Part shown: positions 7,838 through 18,176 of the stretch, in pieces
How positions within the stretch are numbered: position 1 is the stretch's first letter
How the letters are laid out: each line of letters starts with the position of its first letter
Source: Candidatus Rokuibacteriota bacterium
GTDB taxonomy: Bacteria; Methylomirabilota; Methylomirabilia; Rokubacteriales; CSP1-6
DNA: 37,061 nucleotides
Assembly: GCA_016866775.1 (NCBI GenBank)
Contig: VGLJ01000047.1
Location: 1 to 37,061 of the forward strand
Direction of reading: 5' to 3'
Notes under the pieces: model-generated
Databases searched by the model: none
What the model saw: only the letters and a program-made list of their open reading frames with translations
Told to the model about the DNA's origin: nothing
Made by a program: the position numbers and the translations under genes

Positions 7838-10297
7838 CTAGTGCTGGGCAAGCTCGAGAGGCGCGTCCGCCGGCCGCGCCTCGCGGAAAACGAACATGTC
7901 CCCGCCGTCCGGGGAGGGGGGATGGATCTCGAAGCGGCCCGCCTCCGCAACCTGGCCGCGGACGATAGCCTCGGCGAGCGGGTCTTCGATGTAGCGCTGA
8001 ATCGTGCGCCGGAGCTGGCGCGCGCCGTATTGCTCGTCGAAGCCCTTGTCGAGCAGGGCCTGCTCGGCCGCTTCCGTGAGGATGAGCTCGATCCCCTTCT
8101 CCTCCAGCTGCTTGTTGATGCGCTTGATCATCAGCTGGATGATCTGGTGGATGTGCGGCTTGTCGAGCTTGTGGAACACGACCGCCTCGTCGATCCGGTT
8201 GAGGAACTCCGGCCGGAAGGCCCGCTTGAGCTCCTCCATCACCTTCTCTTTCATCTTCTCGTAGCCGGCATCGTCCGACTCCTGGAGGAAGCCGGGCGAG
8301 ACCCGCTTGCCGATGAGGCTCGTGCCGAGGTTCGACGTCATGATCAGGATGGTGTTCTTGAAGTCCACCACGTGGCCGAGCGAGTCACTGAGACGGCCGT
8401 CGTCGAGGACCTGCAGCAGCATGTTGAAGACGTCCGGGTGCGCCTTCTCGATCTCGTCGAACAGCACCACGGAGTAGGGGCGCCGCCGCACCTTCTCGGT
8501 GAGGTAGCCGCCCTCTTCGTAGCCCACGTACCCGGGCGGCGCGCCGAGCAGGCGCGACACCGAGAACTTCTCCATGTACTCCGACATGTCGACGCGGATC
8601 AGCGCGTTCTCGTCGCCGAAGAGGTATTCGGCGAGCGCGCGCGCGAGCTCCGTCTTTCCGACACCGGTCGGGCCGAGGAAGATGAACGAGCCGACCGGAC
8701 GCTTGGCGTCCTTCAGCCCCGCGCGCGAGCGCCGGATGGCGCGCGACACCGCGGCGACCGCGGTGTCCTGGCCGACGATGCGGCCGTGCAGGGCCTCTTC
8801 CATCCGCGCGAGCTTGGCGGATTCCTTCTCCTCGAGCTTTGCGAGCGGGATGCCGGTCCACCGGGACACGATGAACTCGATGTCCTCCTCGTTGACCGAC
8901 TGCGTGCCCTTGCCCTTGTTCTTGTCCCACTCCCGCTTCAGCTCTTCTTCGCGGGCGCGGAGGACCTTCTCCTTCTCGCGCAGCGAGGCCGCCTTCTCGA
9001 ACTCCTGGGCCTCGAGGTACATGTCCTTCTCGCGGATGACGCGCTCGAGCTCCTTCTCGATCTCCTTGATCTCGGGGGGCGGGGTGAGCGCCATCAGCCG
9101 CGTGCGGGACGAGGCCTCGTCGATGACGTCGATCGCCTTGTCGGGGAGCTGGCGGTCGGTGATGTACCGGTCCGCGAGGTTCACGGCCGCCGTGATGGCG
9201 ATGTCCGTGATCTTCACCCGGTGGTGCGCCTCGTACTTGTGGCGCAGCCCGCGGATGATCTCGATGGCCTCGGGGACGCTCGGCGCCTTCACGATCACGG
9301 GCTGGAAGCGGCGCTCGAGGGCGCCGTCCTTCTCGATGTACTTGCGGTATTCGTCGAGCGTGGTCGCGCCGATGGTCTGGATCTCGCCGCGCGAGAGGGC
9401 CGGCTTCAGCATGTTCGACGCGTCGATCGCGCCTTCGGCGGCGCCGGCCCCGATCAGCGTGTGGAGCTCGTCGAGGAACAGCACGACGTTCTCCGACTGC
9501 CGGATCTCCTTCATGACGGCCTTCAGCCGCTCCTCGAACTGGCCGCGGTACTTGGTCCCGGCCACGAGCGCGCCGAGGTCGAGCTGCAGCAGGCGCTTGT
9601 TGAGGAGGACGTCGGGGACGTCGTGGCTCACGATCTTCTGCGCGAGCCCCTCGACGATCGCGGTCTTGCCGACGCCGGGCTCGCCGATGAGCACCGGGTT
9701 GTTCTTCGTCCGGCGGGCGAGGATCTGGATGACGCGCTCGATCTCGGACTCGCGTCCGATGACGGGATCGAGCTTCGTCTCGCGCGCGAGCTGGGTCAGG
9801 TCGCGCGCGAACTCGTCGAGGACGGGGGTCTGGGAGCGCTTCTTCGGCCGGGGGTAGTACTGGTCCCCGAGCAGGGCCAGCGTTTCCTGGCGCACCTCGT
9901 CGAGCCGCGCCCCGAGCGACTCGAGGATCTTCGCGGCGATCGACTGGCCTTCCTTCATCAGCCCGAGCAGCAGATGCTCGGTGCCGATGTAGTTGTGACC
10001 GAGCTGGCGCGCCTCTTCGATGCTCAGCTCGAGCACCCGCTTTGCCTGAGGCGTGAAGGGGACTTCACCGAACGTCAGTGTCTTCGGGAACCCCGCAAGA
10101 GCCCGCTCGACCTCCGCCTTCACGGTCTCGAGACGAAGCCCGAGCCGTTGCAGCACGGCGGTGGCGATGCCTTCTCCGTCCCGGATCAAGCCGAGGAGGA
10201 CGTGCTCGGTTCCCACGAAATCGTGGCGGAACCTGCCCGCTTCCTCGCGTGCCAGGATGATGACTCGTCGCGCGCGCTCTGTGAATCGTTCAAACAC
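7838..10297 (-). CDS. clpC: ATP-dependent Clp protease ATPase subunit ClpC
   Basis: Hexameric unfoldase that feeds proteins to ClpP. The 819 residues contain two N-terminal Clp repeats (5-65 and 80-145), AAA+ domain 1 (Walker A GEPGVGKT 205-212, Walker B VVLFLDE 271-277), a middle UVR-like coiled coil (about 415-455) that marks ClpC rather than ClpA or ClpB, and AAA+ domain 2 (Walker A GPTGVGKT 542-549, Walker B VVLFDE 610-615, sensor region FLNRIDE). The ClpP-docking loop, normally [LIV]GF, reads SPGF (667-670). A TATACT hexamer and about 60 bases of leader precede it, suggesting it heads the clpC-bamA-ompH-lpx transcript. Confidence 0.95.
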   Translation of the reverse strand: MFERFTERARRVIILAREEAGRFRHDFVGTEHVLLGLIRDGEGIATAVLQRLGLRLETVKAEVERALAGFPKTLTFGEVPFTPQAKRVLELSIEEARQLGHNYIGTEHLLLGLMKEGQSIAAKILESLGARLDEVRQETLALLGDQYYPRPKKRSQTPVLDEFARDLTQLARETKLDPVIGRESEIERVIQILARRTKNNPVLIGEPGVGKTAIVEGLAQKIVSHDVPDVLLNKRLLQLDLGALVAGTKYRGQFEERLKAVMKEIRQSENVVLFLDELHTLIGAGAAEGAIDASNMLKPALSRGEIQTIGATTLDEYRKYIEKDGALERRFQPVIVKAPSVPEAIEIIRGLRHKYEAHHRVKITDIAITAAVNLADRYITDRQLPDKAIDVIDEASSRTRLMALTPPPEIKEIEKELERVIREKDMYLEAQEFEKAASLREKEKVLRAREEELKREWDKNKGKGTQSVNEEDIEFIVSRWTGIPLAKLEEKESAKLARMEEALHGRIVGQDTAVAAVSRAIRRSRAGLKDAKRPVGSFIFLGPTGVGKTELARALAEYLFGDENALIRVDMSEYMEKFSVSRLLGAPPGYVGYEEGGYLTEKVRRRPYSVVLFDEIEKAHPDVFNMLLQVLDDGRLSDSLGHVVDFKNTILIMTSNLGTSLIGKRVSPGFLQESDDAGYEKMKEKVMEELKRAFRPEFLNRIDEAVVFHKLDKPHIHQIIQLMIKRINKQLEEKGIELILTEAAEQALLDKGFDEQYGARQLRRTIQRYIEDPLAEAIVRGQVAEAGRFEIHPPSPDGGDMFVFREARPADAPLELAQH

Positions 10298-10367
10298 TGG
10301 TGTCCCCCCACCCCTTCCCAGTGCAGCTTCGGTGCCGTTTTTGCTTCCCGGACGCCTAGTTGGGATC

Positions 10368-10373
10368 AGTATA
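10368..10373 (-). promoter_or_regulatory. Possible sigma-70 -10 element upstream of clpC
   Basis: TATACT on the minus strand in the 143-bp gap between lolD and clpC. It predicts a start near 10361 and a ~60-base leader. No good TTGACA box is visible at 17 bases (TGGCGG lies there), so support is moderate. It is the only AT-richer patch in this stretch. Confidence 0.4.
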
Positions 10374-10388
10374 GCCCGCGTACGGTAA

Positions 10389-10418
10389 GGCCCGCCAGTG
10401 AATTTAGGCGGTCGGGCC
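10389..10418 (-). terminator. Imperfect hairpin after lolD, possible weak terminator
   Basis: The minus strand carries GGCCCGACCGCC, a 10-base A/T-rich loop, and GGCGGGCC followed by only TT. It lies 22 bases after the lolD stop and before the putative clpC promoter. It lacks a U tract, so it may be a weak terminator, or a Rho-dependent end may be used instead. Confidence 0.35.
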
Positions 10419-10440
10419 CCAAGCGGCTGAATTCCCCTCT

Positions 10441-11133
10441 CTATTCCATCGGCCTGGCCCGGCCTTCCACGAGTCGATACCCACGCTCCGCCTTCCGGGC
10501 GAGGTCCGGGTTGTGGGTAGCGATGAGAAAGGCGATTCCGCGCTCCGCCTGCAGCCTGAGGAACAGGTCGTAAATGACCTCGCTGGTCTTGGGATCGAGA
10601 TTGCCGGTCGGCTCGTCCGCGAGAATGAGCCGCGGGCCGTTCACCAGCGCGCGGGCGATCGCCACGCGCTGCTGCTCGCCGCCCGACAGCTCGCCCGGGC
10701 GGTGACGCATGCGATCCGCGAGGCCGACTTCGACCAGCGCCTCGGTCGCGCGCGCGCGCGCCTCATTCGTGGGGCGCCGCGCGAGCAGCGACGGGATCAT
10801 CGCGTTCTCCAGCGCCGACATCTCGCCGAGCAGGTTGTAGAACTGGAAGACGAATCCGATATCGTGCCGGCGGTAGCGCACGAGCTGCGCCTCCGGGCGC
10901 TCGAAGAGACCAGCGCCGTCGAACACGACTCGTCCCCGGTCCGGTCTGTCCAGCGCGCCAAACAGATGCAGCAGCGTCGATTTCCCCACCCCGGACGCGC
11001 CCACCAGGGCCACGACCTCGCCCGCGTTGACGTGCATCGACGCGCCGCGGAGCACGTGGACGACCTCGGGGCCGCTCGCGTAGCTCTTCTCGAGATCCTC
11101 GCCGACGATGAGATGACTGGTGGCGTCACTCAT
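10441..11133 (-). CDS. lolD: Lipoprotein-releasing ABC transporter ATP-binding protein
   Basis: ATPase of the Lol complex, which extracts outer-membrane lipoproteins from the inner membrane. The 230 residues show Walker [10 protein letters not shown] (45-53), the Q-loop FVFQFYNLL, the signature [15 protein letters not shown] (from 149), Walker [13 protein letters not shown] (169-180) and the H-loop ATHNPDLA. The start overlaps the end of the lolC/E gene by 8 bases, so the two are coupled, and the pairing supports the Lol assignment over other MacB-type ATPases. It is the last gene of the long smc-to-lolD block. Confidence 0.92.
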   Translation of the reverse strand: MSDATSHLIVGEDLEKSYASGPEVVHVLRGASMHVNAGEVVALVGASGVGKSTLLHLFGALDRPDRGRVVFDGAGLFERPEAQLVRYRRHDIGFVFQFYNLLGEMSALENAMIPSLLARRPTNEARARATEALVEVGLADRMRHRPGELSGGEQQRVAIARALVNGPRLILADEPTGNLDPKTSEVIYDLFLRLQAERGIAFLIATHNPDLARKAERGYRLVEGRARPME

Positions 11134-12357
11134 AACGGAGCACGTCCACGGGAGCGAGCGCGCCCGCGCGCCGGGCCGGGATGATCGTCGCGATCAGCGA
11201 GATCGCCAGCGTCGAGCCGACGACGAGGATGAAGTCCCCCGTGCTCAGCTTCATCGGCAGGTGATCGATCTGGTACACGTCGCCCGCCAGCCGGATGAGC
11301 TTGAAGGTGTTCTGCAGCCAGATCAGCGTGAGCCCGACGATGCTGCCGGCGACCGTGCCGACGACGCCGATGATCATCCCGACCGTGAAGAACACCATGC
11401 TGATGCTCGGGTTCGAGGCGCCGATCGCCTTGAGGATCCCGATCTCCTTGCGCTTCTCCGCGACGAGGAGGACCAGGTGGCCGATGATCGCGAACGCGGC
11501 GACGAGGACGATGATCGTGACGATGACGAACAGCGCCAGCTTCTCGAGCTGGAGCGCCGCGAAGAAGTTGCGGTTCATGTCCATCCAGTCGCGCACCCAG
11601 AACGGAAAGCCGAGGCGGCCCATGACCGCGCGGCCGACGCGCTTGGCGTCGAACGCGTCGACGAGCTTCACCTCCACGCCCGTCACGCCCTGGCCGAGCC
11701 CCGCGAACTCCTGCGCCAGCGGCAGCGCGAGGTAGGCGAGCGAGGAGTCGTACTCGAACATCCCCACCTCGACCGTCCCCGCGACCGTGTACCGCCGCAT
11801 CTTCGGCACCATGCCGACCGCGGTGATCGCGCCCTGCGGCGAGATCACCGTCACGGGATCGCCGACCACCACGCCGAGCGTGCGCGCGAGCTCCGCCCCG
11901 AGCAGGATCGACGGCTCGCCCTCCGCCACCGGCGTCATGCTACCGGACCGGATCTGCGTGCGGACGTCGTTCCGGACCCCCGGCGCGGCGAGGTCGATCC
12001 CGCGCACGAGACCGCCGTGCGTCGCGCCGCTCGCCGCGGTGAAGAGCGCCTGCTGCAGCACGAACGGCGTCGCCGTCCGAACGCCGGCCACCTCGCGGAT
12101 GCGGCCCGCCACCGAGTCCGCGTCGGTGAGCGCCTTGCCGCCGGCCTGGAACACGAGCAGGTGCGGATTCGCGGCGATGATCCGGTCGCGGATGCCGTCC
12201 TGAAAGCCGGTCATCACCGCGAGGACGACGATCAACGCGGCGACCCCGAGGAAGACGCCGCCGACGCCGATCCACACGAAGAGCGACAGGGCCGCGCGCT
12301 GGCCGCGCGCGCCGAGGTAGCGCAGGCCGATGAAGAGCTCGAACGGCAGCCCGCCCC

Positions 12358-12361
<4 letters not shown>
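11126..12361 (-). CDS. lolC: Lipoprotein-releasing ABC transporter permease LolC/LolE
   Basis: Inner-membrane permease of the Lol exporter. With GTG 12361 as start the protein is 411 residues and opens [16 protein letters not shown], the standard LolC/E N-terminus. There is one transmembrane helix (27-50), a large periplasmic MacB-type domain (about 55-270), then three helices ([53 protein letters not shown]), ending [12 protein letters not shown] overlaps the lysS stop (GTGA); an upstream extension in the same frame overlaps lysS coding sequence and does not look like a permease. Only one permease gene is present, so the complex may use two copies of it, as in LolF-type systems. Confidence 0.9.
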
Positions 12362-13877
<1,516 letters not shown>

Positions 13878-13881
<4 letters not shown>

Positions 13882-14985
13882 GCGGCGCGTTCCCGCGACC
13901 AGAGCAGGTAGGCCTTGATGAACGCGTCCAGGTCGCCGTCCATCACGGCCTCGACGTTCCCCGCTTCCAGCCCGGTCCGATGATCCTTGATGAGCTGGTA
14001 GGGATGGAACGTGTAGGAGCGGATCTGGCTGCCGAACGCGATCTCCTTCTTCTGGCCGGTCAGCTCGCTCAGCTCCTCGCGCTGCTTCTTCTCGGCGATC
14101 TCGTAGAGCCGCGCCTTCAAGATCCGCATCGCGGTGTCGCGGTTGCGGAGCTGCGAGCGCTCGTTCTGACACGAGACCACGATCCCCGTCGGCAGATGCG
14201 TGATCCGGACGGCGGAGTCCGCGGTGTTCACCCCCTGCCCGCCCGGGCCCGACGAGCGAAACACGTCGATGCGCAGCTCGTCGTCCCGCACGCTCACCTC
14301 GACGTCGTCGACCTCGGGCGCGACCGCGACCGACGCGAAGCTCGTCTGGCGGCGCTTCGAGGCGTCGAAGGGCGAGATCCTGATCAGGCGATGCACGCCG
14401 GTCTCGCCGCGCAGGTAGCCGTACGCGTTGTCGCCGGTGACCTCGATCGTGACCGACTTGATCCCCGCTTCCTCGCCCGGCAGCAGGTCGACGACTTCGG
14501 CCTTGAACCCCGCGCGCTCACACCAGCGGAGATACATGCGCATGAGCATCTGTGCCCAGTCCTGCGACTCGGTGCCGCCGGCGCCCGGATGGATCGAGAG
14601 GATGGCGGGCTTCGCGTCGTGCGACCCGGAGAGCATGACCTTCAGGTCGAACTCGTCGAGCTCGCGCTTCAGCGTCGCGACGCCTTCGGTGATCTCGGCG
14701 TCGAGCGACCCGTCGTCCGCTTCGGCCGCCAGCTCGAGCAGGACTTCGAGGTCCTGGGCCTGGGTCCCGAGCTCCTGCGTGCGCGCGACGGCGCGCGCCA
14801 GCTCGGTGCGCTCGCGGATCAGCTCCTGCGCGCGCCGATTGTCGTCCCAGAAGCTCGGCGCGCCCATCTCCGTGTCGAGGGCGGCGAGGCGCGCCTCCTT
14901 GCCCGGGATGTCAAAGGTGCCTCCGGAGATCGTCGACCCGCCGGGCCAGCTCGCCGACTTCGCGCTTGAGCTCGCCCGGCATCAT
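13878..14985 (-). CDS. prfB: Peptide chain release factor 2, made by programmed +1 frameshift
   Basis: RF2 releases peptides at UGA and UAA. The first frame starts at ATG 14985 (overlapping the lnt stop as ATGA) and runs 24 codons to an in-frame TGA at 14911-14913. Skipping the T of CTT-TGA-C (so GAC 14910-14912 is read) gives [17 protein letters not shown] and the rest of RF2, 368 residues in total. The slippery CTTTGAC is preceded by CGGAGGCAC, a Shine-Dalgarno-like stimulator, as in E. coli. The SPF anticodon tripeptide is at about 204-206 and the GGQ at 248-250. This is the known autoregulatory design: low RF2 slows termination at TGA and raises frameshifting. Confidence 0.95.
14910..14921 (-). 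promoter_or_regulatory. prfB +1 recoding site
   Basis: The minus strand reads GGAGGCACCTTTGAC around these positions: an internal SD-like GGAGG, the slippery CTT, the in-frame stop TGA (14911-14913) and the following C that makes the stop weak. Codon 25 is the stop, as in classical prfB genes. Confidence 0.92.
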
Positions 14986-16490
14986 CGTGGAATCCCTCGT
15001 CGGAGCGCGCGGACGCCGAGGCCGACCGCGGTGACCGCGATGCCGGCGTACGCGACCCAGTCCCCGAGCTTCGTGTAGAGCGTGGTGCGCGCGCGCAGGG
15101 GCACGGCCGAGGTCAGCGTGCTGCGCTCGAAGAGCGACAGACGCCCGAGGATCTGCCCGGTCGGCGCGATGAACGCCGAGACACCGGTGTTCGCCGCGCG
15201 CACGACCGACGTCCGGTGCTCGACCGCGCGGAAGGGATACATGGCCAGATGCTGCAGCGGGCCGCTCGTCCGGCCGAACCAGGCGTCGTTGGTGATGTTC
15301 ACGATGAGCCGTGCCCCATTCTTCGCGAAGTCCCGTACCAGCTCGGGAAAGATTCCTTCGTAGCAGATCACGACACCGAACGGGGCTGGCGGACCCGGGA
15401 ACACGACCGTCCTGGTGCCGGGCTCCAGCTCGGAAATGAATTCGGCCCAGCCCCGGACGAACCCGATCACTCCCGACAGCGGCACGTACTCGCCGAACGG
15501 TACGAGATGCATCTTATCATAGCGGCCTTCGATGCCACGTTCTGTCAGGAGATACGCGGTGTTACGGAGCACGACCGGGGAGGCTCCCTCCACGTCGATC
15601 GACCCCACGACCAGGGGCGCCCTCAGGCTCGTCGCCAGCCCGCGCAAGAGCGAGACGAGGCCCGCGTCGCGCGCGAGCGGCGTCGGCGTCGCGGTCTCCG
15701 GCCAGACCAGGAGCGAGGGCGCGTCCTCGACCGCGCGCCGCGACAGCGCGACGTAGATGCCGAGCGTGGCCGCGGCGTGGTCGGGATCCCACTTGAGAGG
15801 CTGCTCGATCGACGGCTGCACCACGGCGACGCGCGCGGTCGCTTCCGTCATGGGCTCCCGCAGGCGCCACACGCCGAAACCGAGGGAGAGCGCGAGCAGG
15901 ACGCCGGCGAGGACGGCGCCCGCTGCCGCGTGCCGCCACGGTAACAGCACGACGCCCGCGACCGCGGCGTTGACCGCGAGGACGACGAACGACACCGCGT
16001 AGACGCCGCCCAGCTCGGCGATCTGGATCGCCGGCAGCTGCGCGTGCTGCGTGTAGCCGAGCAGGCCCCAGGGAAAGCCGCCGAAGAGATGGCCGCGTCC
16101 CCACTCCGCCGCGACCCACGCGAACGGCGCCAGCACGAGTGCCCAGCCGGTCGACCGCGTGCCCACCCACGAAGTCGCCGCCATGACGAGCGCGACCCAG
16201 AGCCCGCAGTAGGCGGCGAGCGCGAGGGTCGGGAGCCACGTGAGCGGGAACGGGATCGCGCTGAACGTCATGAACGTGAAGTTGAGCCACTGCAGGAGTC
16301 CGAGGAAGAACGTCGTCGCGCCGAGCCAGCCCCAGAAGAACGCCGCCCGTGGTCCGCGGAGGAGCGCCACGACGAGGAGGGGCGCGACGGCGATCCACGC
16401 GACGCCGTCCCAGTTCGTGCGCGGAAACGCGAGCGCGAGCACGCCGCCCGCGGCCATCACGCCGACGGCCGTGATGAGGCTCTCGCGCAA
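14982..16490 (-). CDS. lnt: Apolipoprotein N-acyltransferase
   Basis: Adds the third acyl chain to the N-terminal Cys of lipoproteins at the outer face of the inner membrane, preparing them for the Lol system encoded further along the same block. With TTG 16490 the protein is 502 residues: an N-terminal membrane domain with several helices (about 5-210), then a nitrilase domain. The catalytic triad is visible as E265 (VWPETATPTP), K326 (RYDKMHLVPFGEY) and C376 (VICYEGIFPEL). No ATG or GTG suits the start; TTG gives the expected N-terminus 23 bases after the metallophosphoesterase stop, with GAGG about 12 bases upstream. The exact start is uncertain. Confidence 0.9.
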   Translation of the reverse strand: MRESLITAVGVMAAGGVLALAFPRTNWDGVAWIAVAPLLVVALLRGPRAAFFWGWLGATTFFLGLLQWLNFTFMTFSAIPFPLTWLPTLALAAYCGLWVALVMAATSWVGTRSTGWALVLAPFAWVAAEWGRGHLFGGFPWGLLGYTQHAQLPAIQIAELGGVYAVSFVVLAVNAAVAGVVLLPWRHAAAGAVLAGVLLALSLGFGVWRLREPMTEATARVAVVQPSIEQPLKWDPDHAAATLGIYVALSRRAVEDAPSLLVWPETATPTPLARDAGLVSLLRGLATSLRAPLVVGSIDVEGASPVVLRNTAYLLTERGIEGRYDKMHLVPFGEYVPLSGVIGFVRGWAEFISELEPGTRTVVFPGPPAPFGVVICYEGIFPELVRDFAKNGARLIVNITNDAWFGRTSGPLQHLAMYPFRAVEHRTSVVRAANTGVSAFIAPTGQILGRLSLFERSTLTSAVPLRARTTLYTKLGDWVAYAGIAVTAVGLGVRALRRGIPR

Positions 16491-16513
16491 GGGCAGGCGC
16501 GTCCTCGCGCCTC

Positions 16514-17239
16514 TCAGGCGCCCGCCGCGAGGCGGTCGGCGAGGAAGCGCGGCAGCCCCGCGGCCTCGATCTTGGCGCGAGCGGTCGCGACGTCGTAGGC
16601 GACACGGCGCACCGTGACGCGCTTCGCGTCGACGTCCCAGACGGCGTACGCGGCGCGCGGGTCGCGGTCGCGCGGCTGACCCACGCTGCCCACGTTGACG
16701 ATGTAGCGCCGGCCGGCATCGAGCGTCACGCTCACCTCGCCGCGCGCGTAGTCCGGGCCCGACGAGCCGAGCGACCACGCGGCGGGCACGTGCGAGTGGC
16801 CGACGAAGCAGAGGCGCGTGTCGAACGCCGCGAACGCGGCGAGCCCGTCTTCCTCGGTGACGAGGTAGTCCCACTCCTGCGGCTGCCGCGGCGAGGCGTG
16901 GACGAGCGTGGCGTCGCCGACGACCGCGGTGAGCGGCAGCGCGCCGAGATAGCTCGCGCAGTCCCCGTCGAGCCGCTCGCGCGTCCATTCCGCGGCCGCG
17001 CGCGCGTAGCGGTTGAACCAGGAGAGATCGAGCCGTCCGACCACCGCGTGCTCGTGGTTGCCGGCGACGACGGCACGCGCTCTGGCCCCGACGAGGTCGA
17101 CGCACGGGCCGGGATCGGCGCCGTAGCCCACGACGTCGCCGAGGCAGAGCACGTCGTCGACGTGCTCCGCGGCGTCCGCGAGCACGGCGCTCAGCGCCTC
17201 GAGGTTGCCGTGGATGTCGGAGAGGACCGCGTACCGCAC
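16514..17239 (-). CDS. Metallophosphoesterase, YfcE/MJ0936-like
   Basis: Calcineurin-type phosphoesterase of 241 residues. The dinuclear-metal motifs are present in order: SDIHGN (7-12), LGDVVGYG (~33), AGNHEH (~59), a later LVHASP and GHSHVP. Substrate cannot be read from sequence; relatives act on phosphodiesters, nucleotides or protein phosphates. The start is GTG 17239, 5 bases after the nusB stop, giving RYAVLSDIHGN at the N-terminus as in the family. It lies between nusB and lnt in a continuous run, so it is co-transcribed. Confidence 0.82.
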   Translation of the reverse strand: MRYAVLSDIHGNLEALSAVLADAAEHVDDVLCLGDVVGYGADPGPCVDLVGARARAVVAGNHEHAVVGRLDLSWFNRYARAAAEWTRERLDGDCASYLGALPLTAVVGDATLVHASPRQPQEWDYLVTEEDGLAAFAAFDTRLCFVGHSHVPAAWSLGSSGPDYARGEVSVTLDAGRRYIVNVGSVGQPRDRDPRAAYAVWDVDAKRVTVRRVAYDVATARAKIEAAGLPRFLADRLAAGA

Positions 17240-17244
17240 GGCGG

Positions 17245-17661
17245 CTAGGACGCCGGCCGCAGCTCGCGATGGACGCGATCGAGGATGCCGTTGATGAACC
17301 GGCTCGACTCGCGCGTCCCGAACTTCTTGGCGATCTCGATGGCCTCGTTGATCACGACCTTCGGCGGCGTGTCCGCCCGCCAGCCGAGCTCGTACACGGC
17401 GAGGCGAAGGATGTTCCGGTCGACAACCGCCATCCGTTCGAGGTCCCAGTGCTCGGTGAAGCGCGCGATGATCGTGTCGATCTCGTCCTGCCTCGTCTTG
17501 GTCCCGCGGACGATGGCGTCGGCGAACTCGTGCACGTCCTCGTCGAGCGGGTGGCGCGCCCAGAACTCCGCGCCGTGCGGCGCGGGATCGGCTTCGCCCT
17601 GCAGGTCGAGCTGATAGAGGAACTGCAGCGCGACCTCGCGGGCCTTCCTGCGCTTCGTCAC
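17245..17661 (-). CDS. nusB: Transcription antitermination protein NusB
   Basis: NusB with NusE (S10) binds boxA RNA and promotes antitermination of rRNA operons. The 138-residue protein opens TKRRKAREVALQFLYQLDLQ and contains DRNILRLAVYEL and VVINEAIEIAKKFGTRESSRFINGILD, the family's defining helices. GTG 17661 overlaps the ribH stop (GTGA). The ribH-nusB pairing is one of the most conserved bacterial gene neighbourhoods. Confidence 0.95.
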   Translation of the reverse strand: MTKRRKAREVALQFLYQLDLQGEADPAPHGAEFWARHPLDEDVHEFADAIVRGTKTRQDEIDTIIARFTEHWDLERMAVVDRNILRLAVYELGWRADTPPKVVINEAIEIAKKFGTRESSRFINGILDRVHRELRPAS

Positions 17662-18173
17662 TTTGGACTCGCGGGCGCCCGGCGCCTCCGGCGCCGCCCG
17701 CTCGGCTGCCGAAGCACGTCGGCCATCTCGATCGCCGCCTCGGCGGCCTCCGCGCCGCGGTTGCCCACCGGGCCGCCGGCGCGCGCCCACGCCTGGTCTT
17801 CCGTCAGCGCGGTGATCACCCCGAACGTCACCGGCACGCCGGTCGACATCCCGACCTCGCGGATGCCCGCCGCGGCCTGGCCGGCGACGAAATCGAAGTG
17901 CGGCGTCTCGCCCTTGATCACGCAGCCGACGCACGCGATGCCCGCGTAGCGGCGGCTCCGCACGAGCGTCTGGGCGGCGAGCGGCAGCTCGAACGAGCCC
18001 GGCACCCACTGGAGATCCACCGATCCCTGCCCGACGCCCGCCGCGGCGAACGCCTCGAGCGCGCCGTCGACCAGCTTCTTGACGATCGGCTCGTTGAAGC
18101 GCGCGGCGACGATCGCGAAGCGCCCGCGCCCGCGGCGCGGGCGGAGCGAGCGGGCTGGCGCGCGGCCGGCCAT
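17658..18173 (-). CDS. ribH: 6,7-dimethyl-8-ribityllumazine synthase
   Basis: Condenses 5-amino-6-ribitylaminouracil with dihydroxybutanone phosphate to lumazine, the penultimate riboflavin step. The 171 residues include IVAARFNEPIVKKLVDGA, the substrate-binding VPGSFELPLAA, VIKGETPHFDFVAG with the catalytic His (~92), and GVPVTFGVIT. It carries a short Arg-rich extension at each end (RAPARSLRPRRGRGR, and GRRRRRRAPASPK at the C-terminus). The C-terminal one is unusual and could bind nucleic acid or simply be drift. ATG 18173 is 3 bases after the ribBA stop. Confidence 0.94.
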   Translation of the reverse strand: MAGRAPARSLRPRRGRGRFAIVAARFNEPIVKKLVDGALEAFAAAGVGQGSVDLQWVPGSFELPLAAQTLVRSRRYAGIACVGCVIKGETPHFDFVAGQAAAGIREVGMSTGVPVTFGVITALTEDQAWARAGGPVGNRGAEAAEAAIEMADVLRQPSGRRRRRRAPASPK

Positions 18174-18176
18174 GGA

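Noticed and set aside
7688-10573. Very long plus-strand open frame opposite clpC (also 22947-26666 and 26800-29709)
   Set aside because: These mirror the codon pattern of clpC, smc and secA on the other strand in GC-rich DNA; their translations are repetitive L/R/D/H-rich with no family motifs.
14910-14914. Selenocysteine or broken prfB at the in-frame TGA
   Set aside because: The CTTTGAC context with upstream SD-like sequence is the known RF2 +1 frameshift site, and the shifted frame gives normal RF2.
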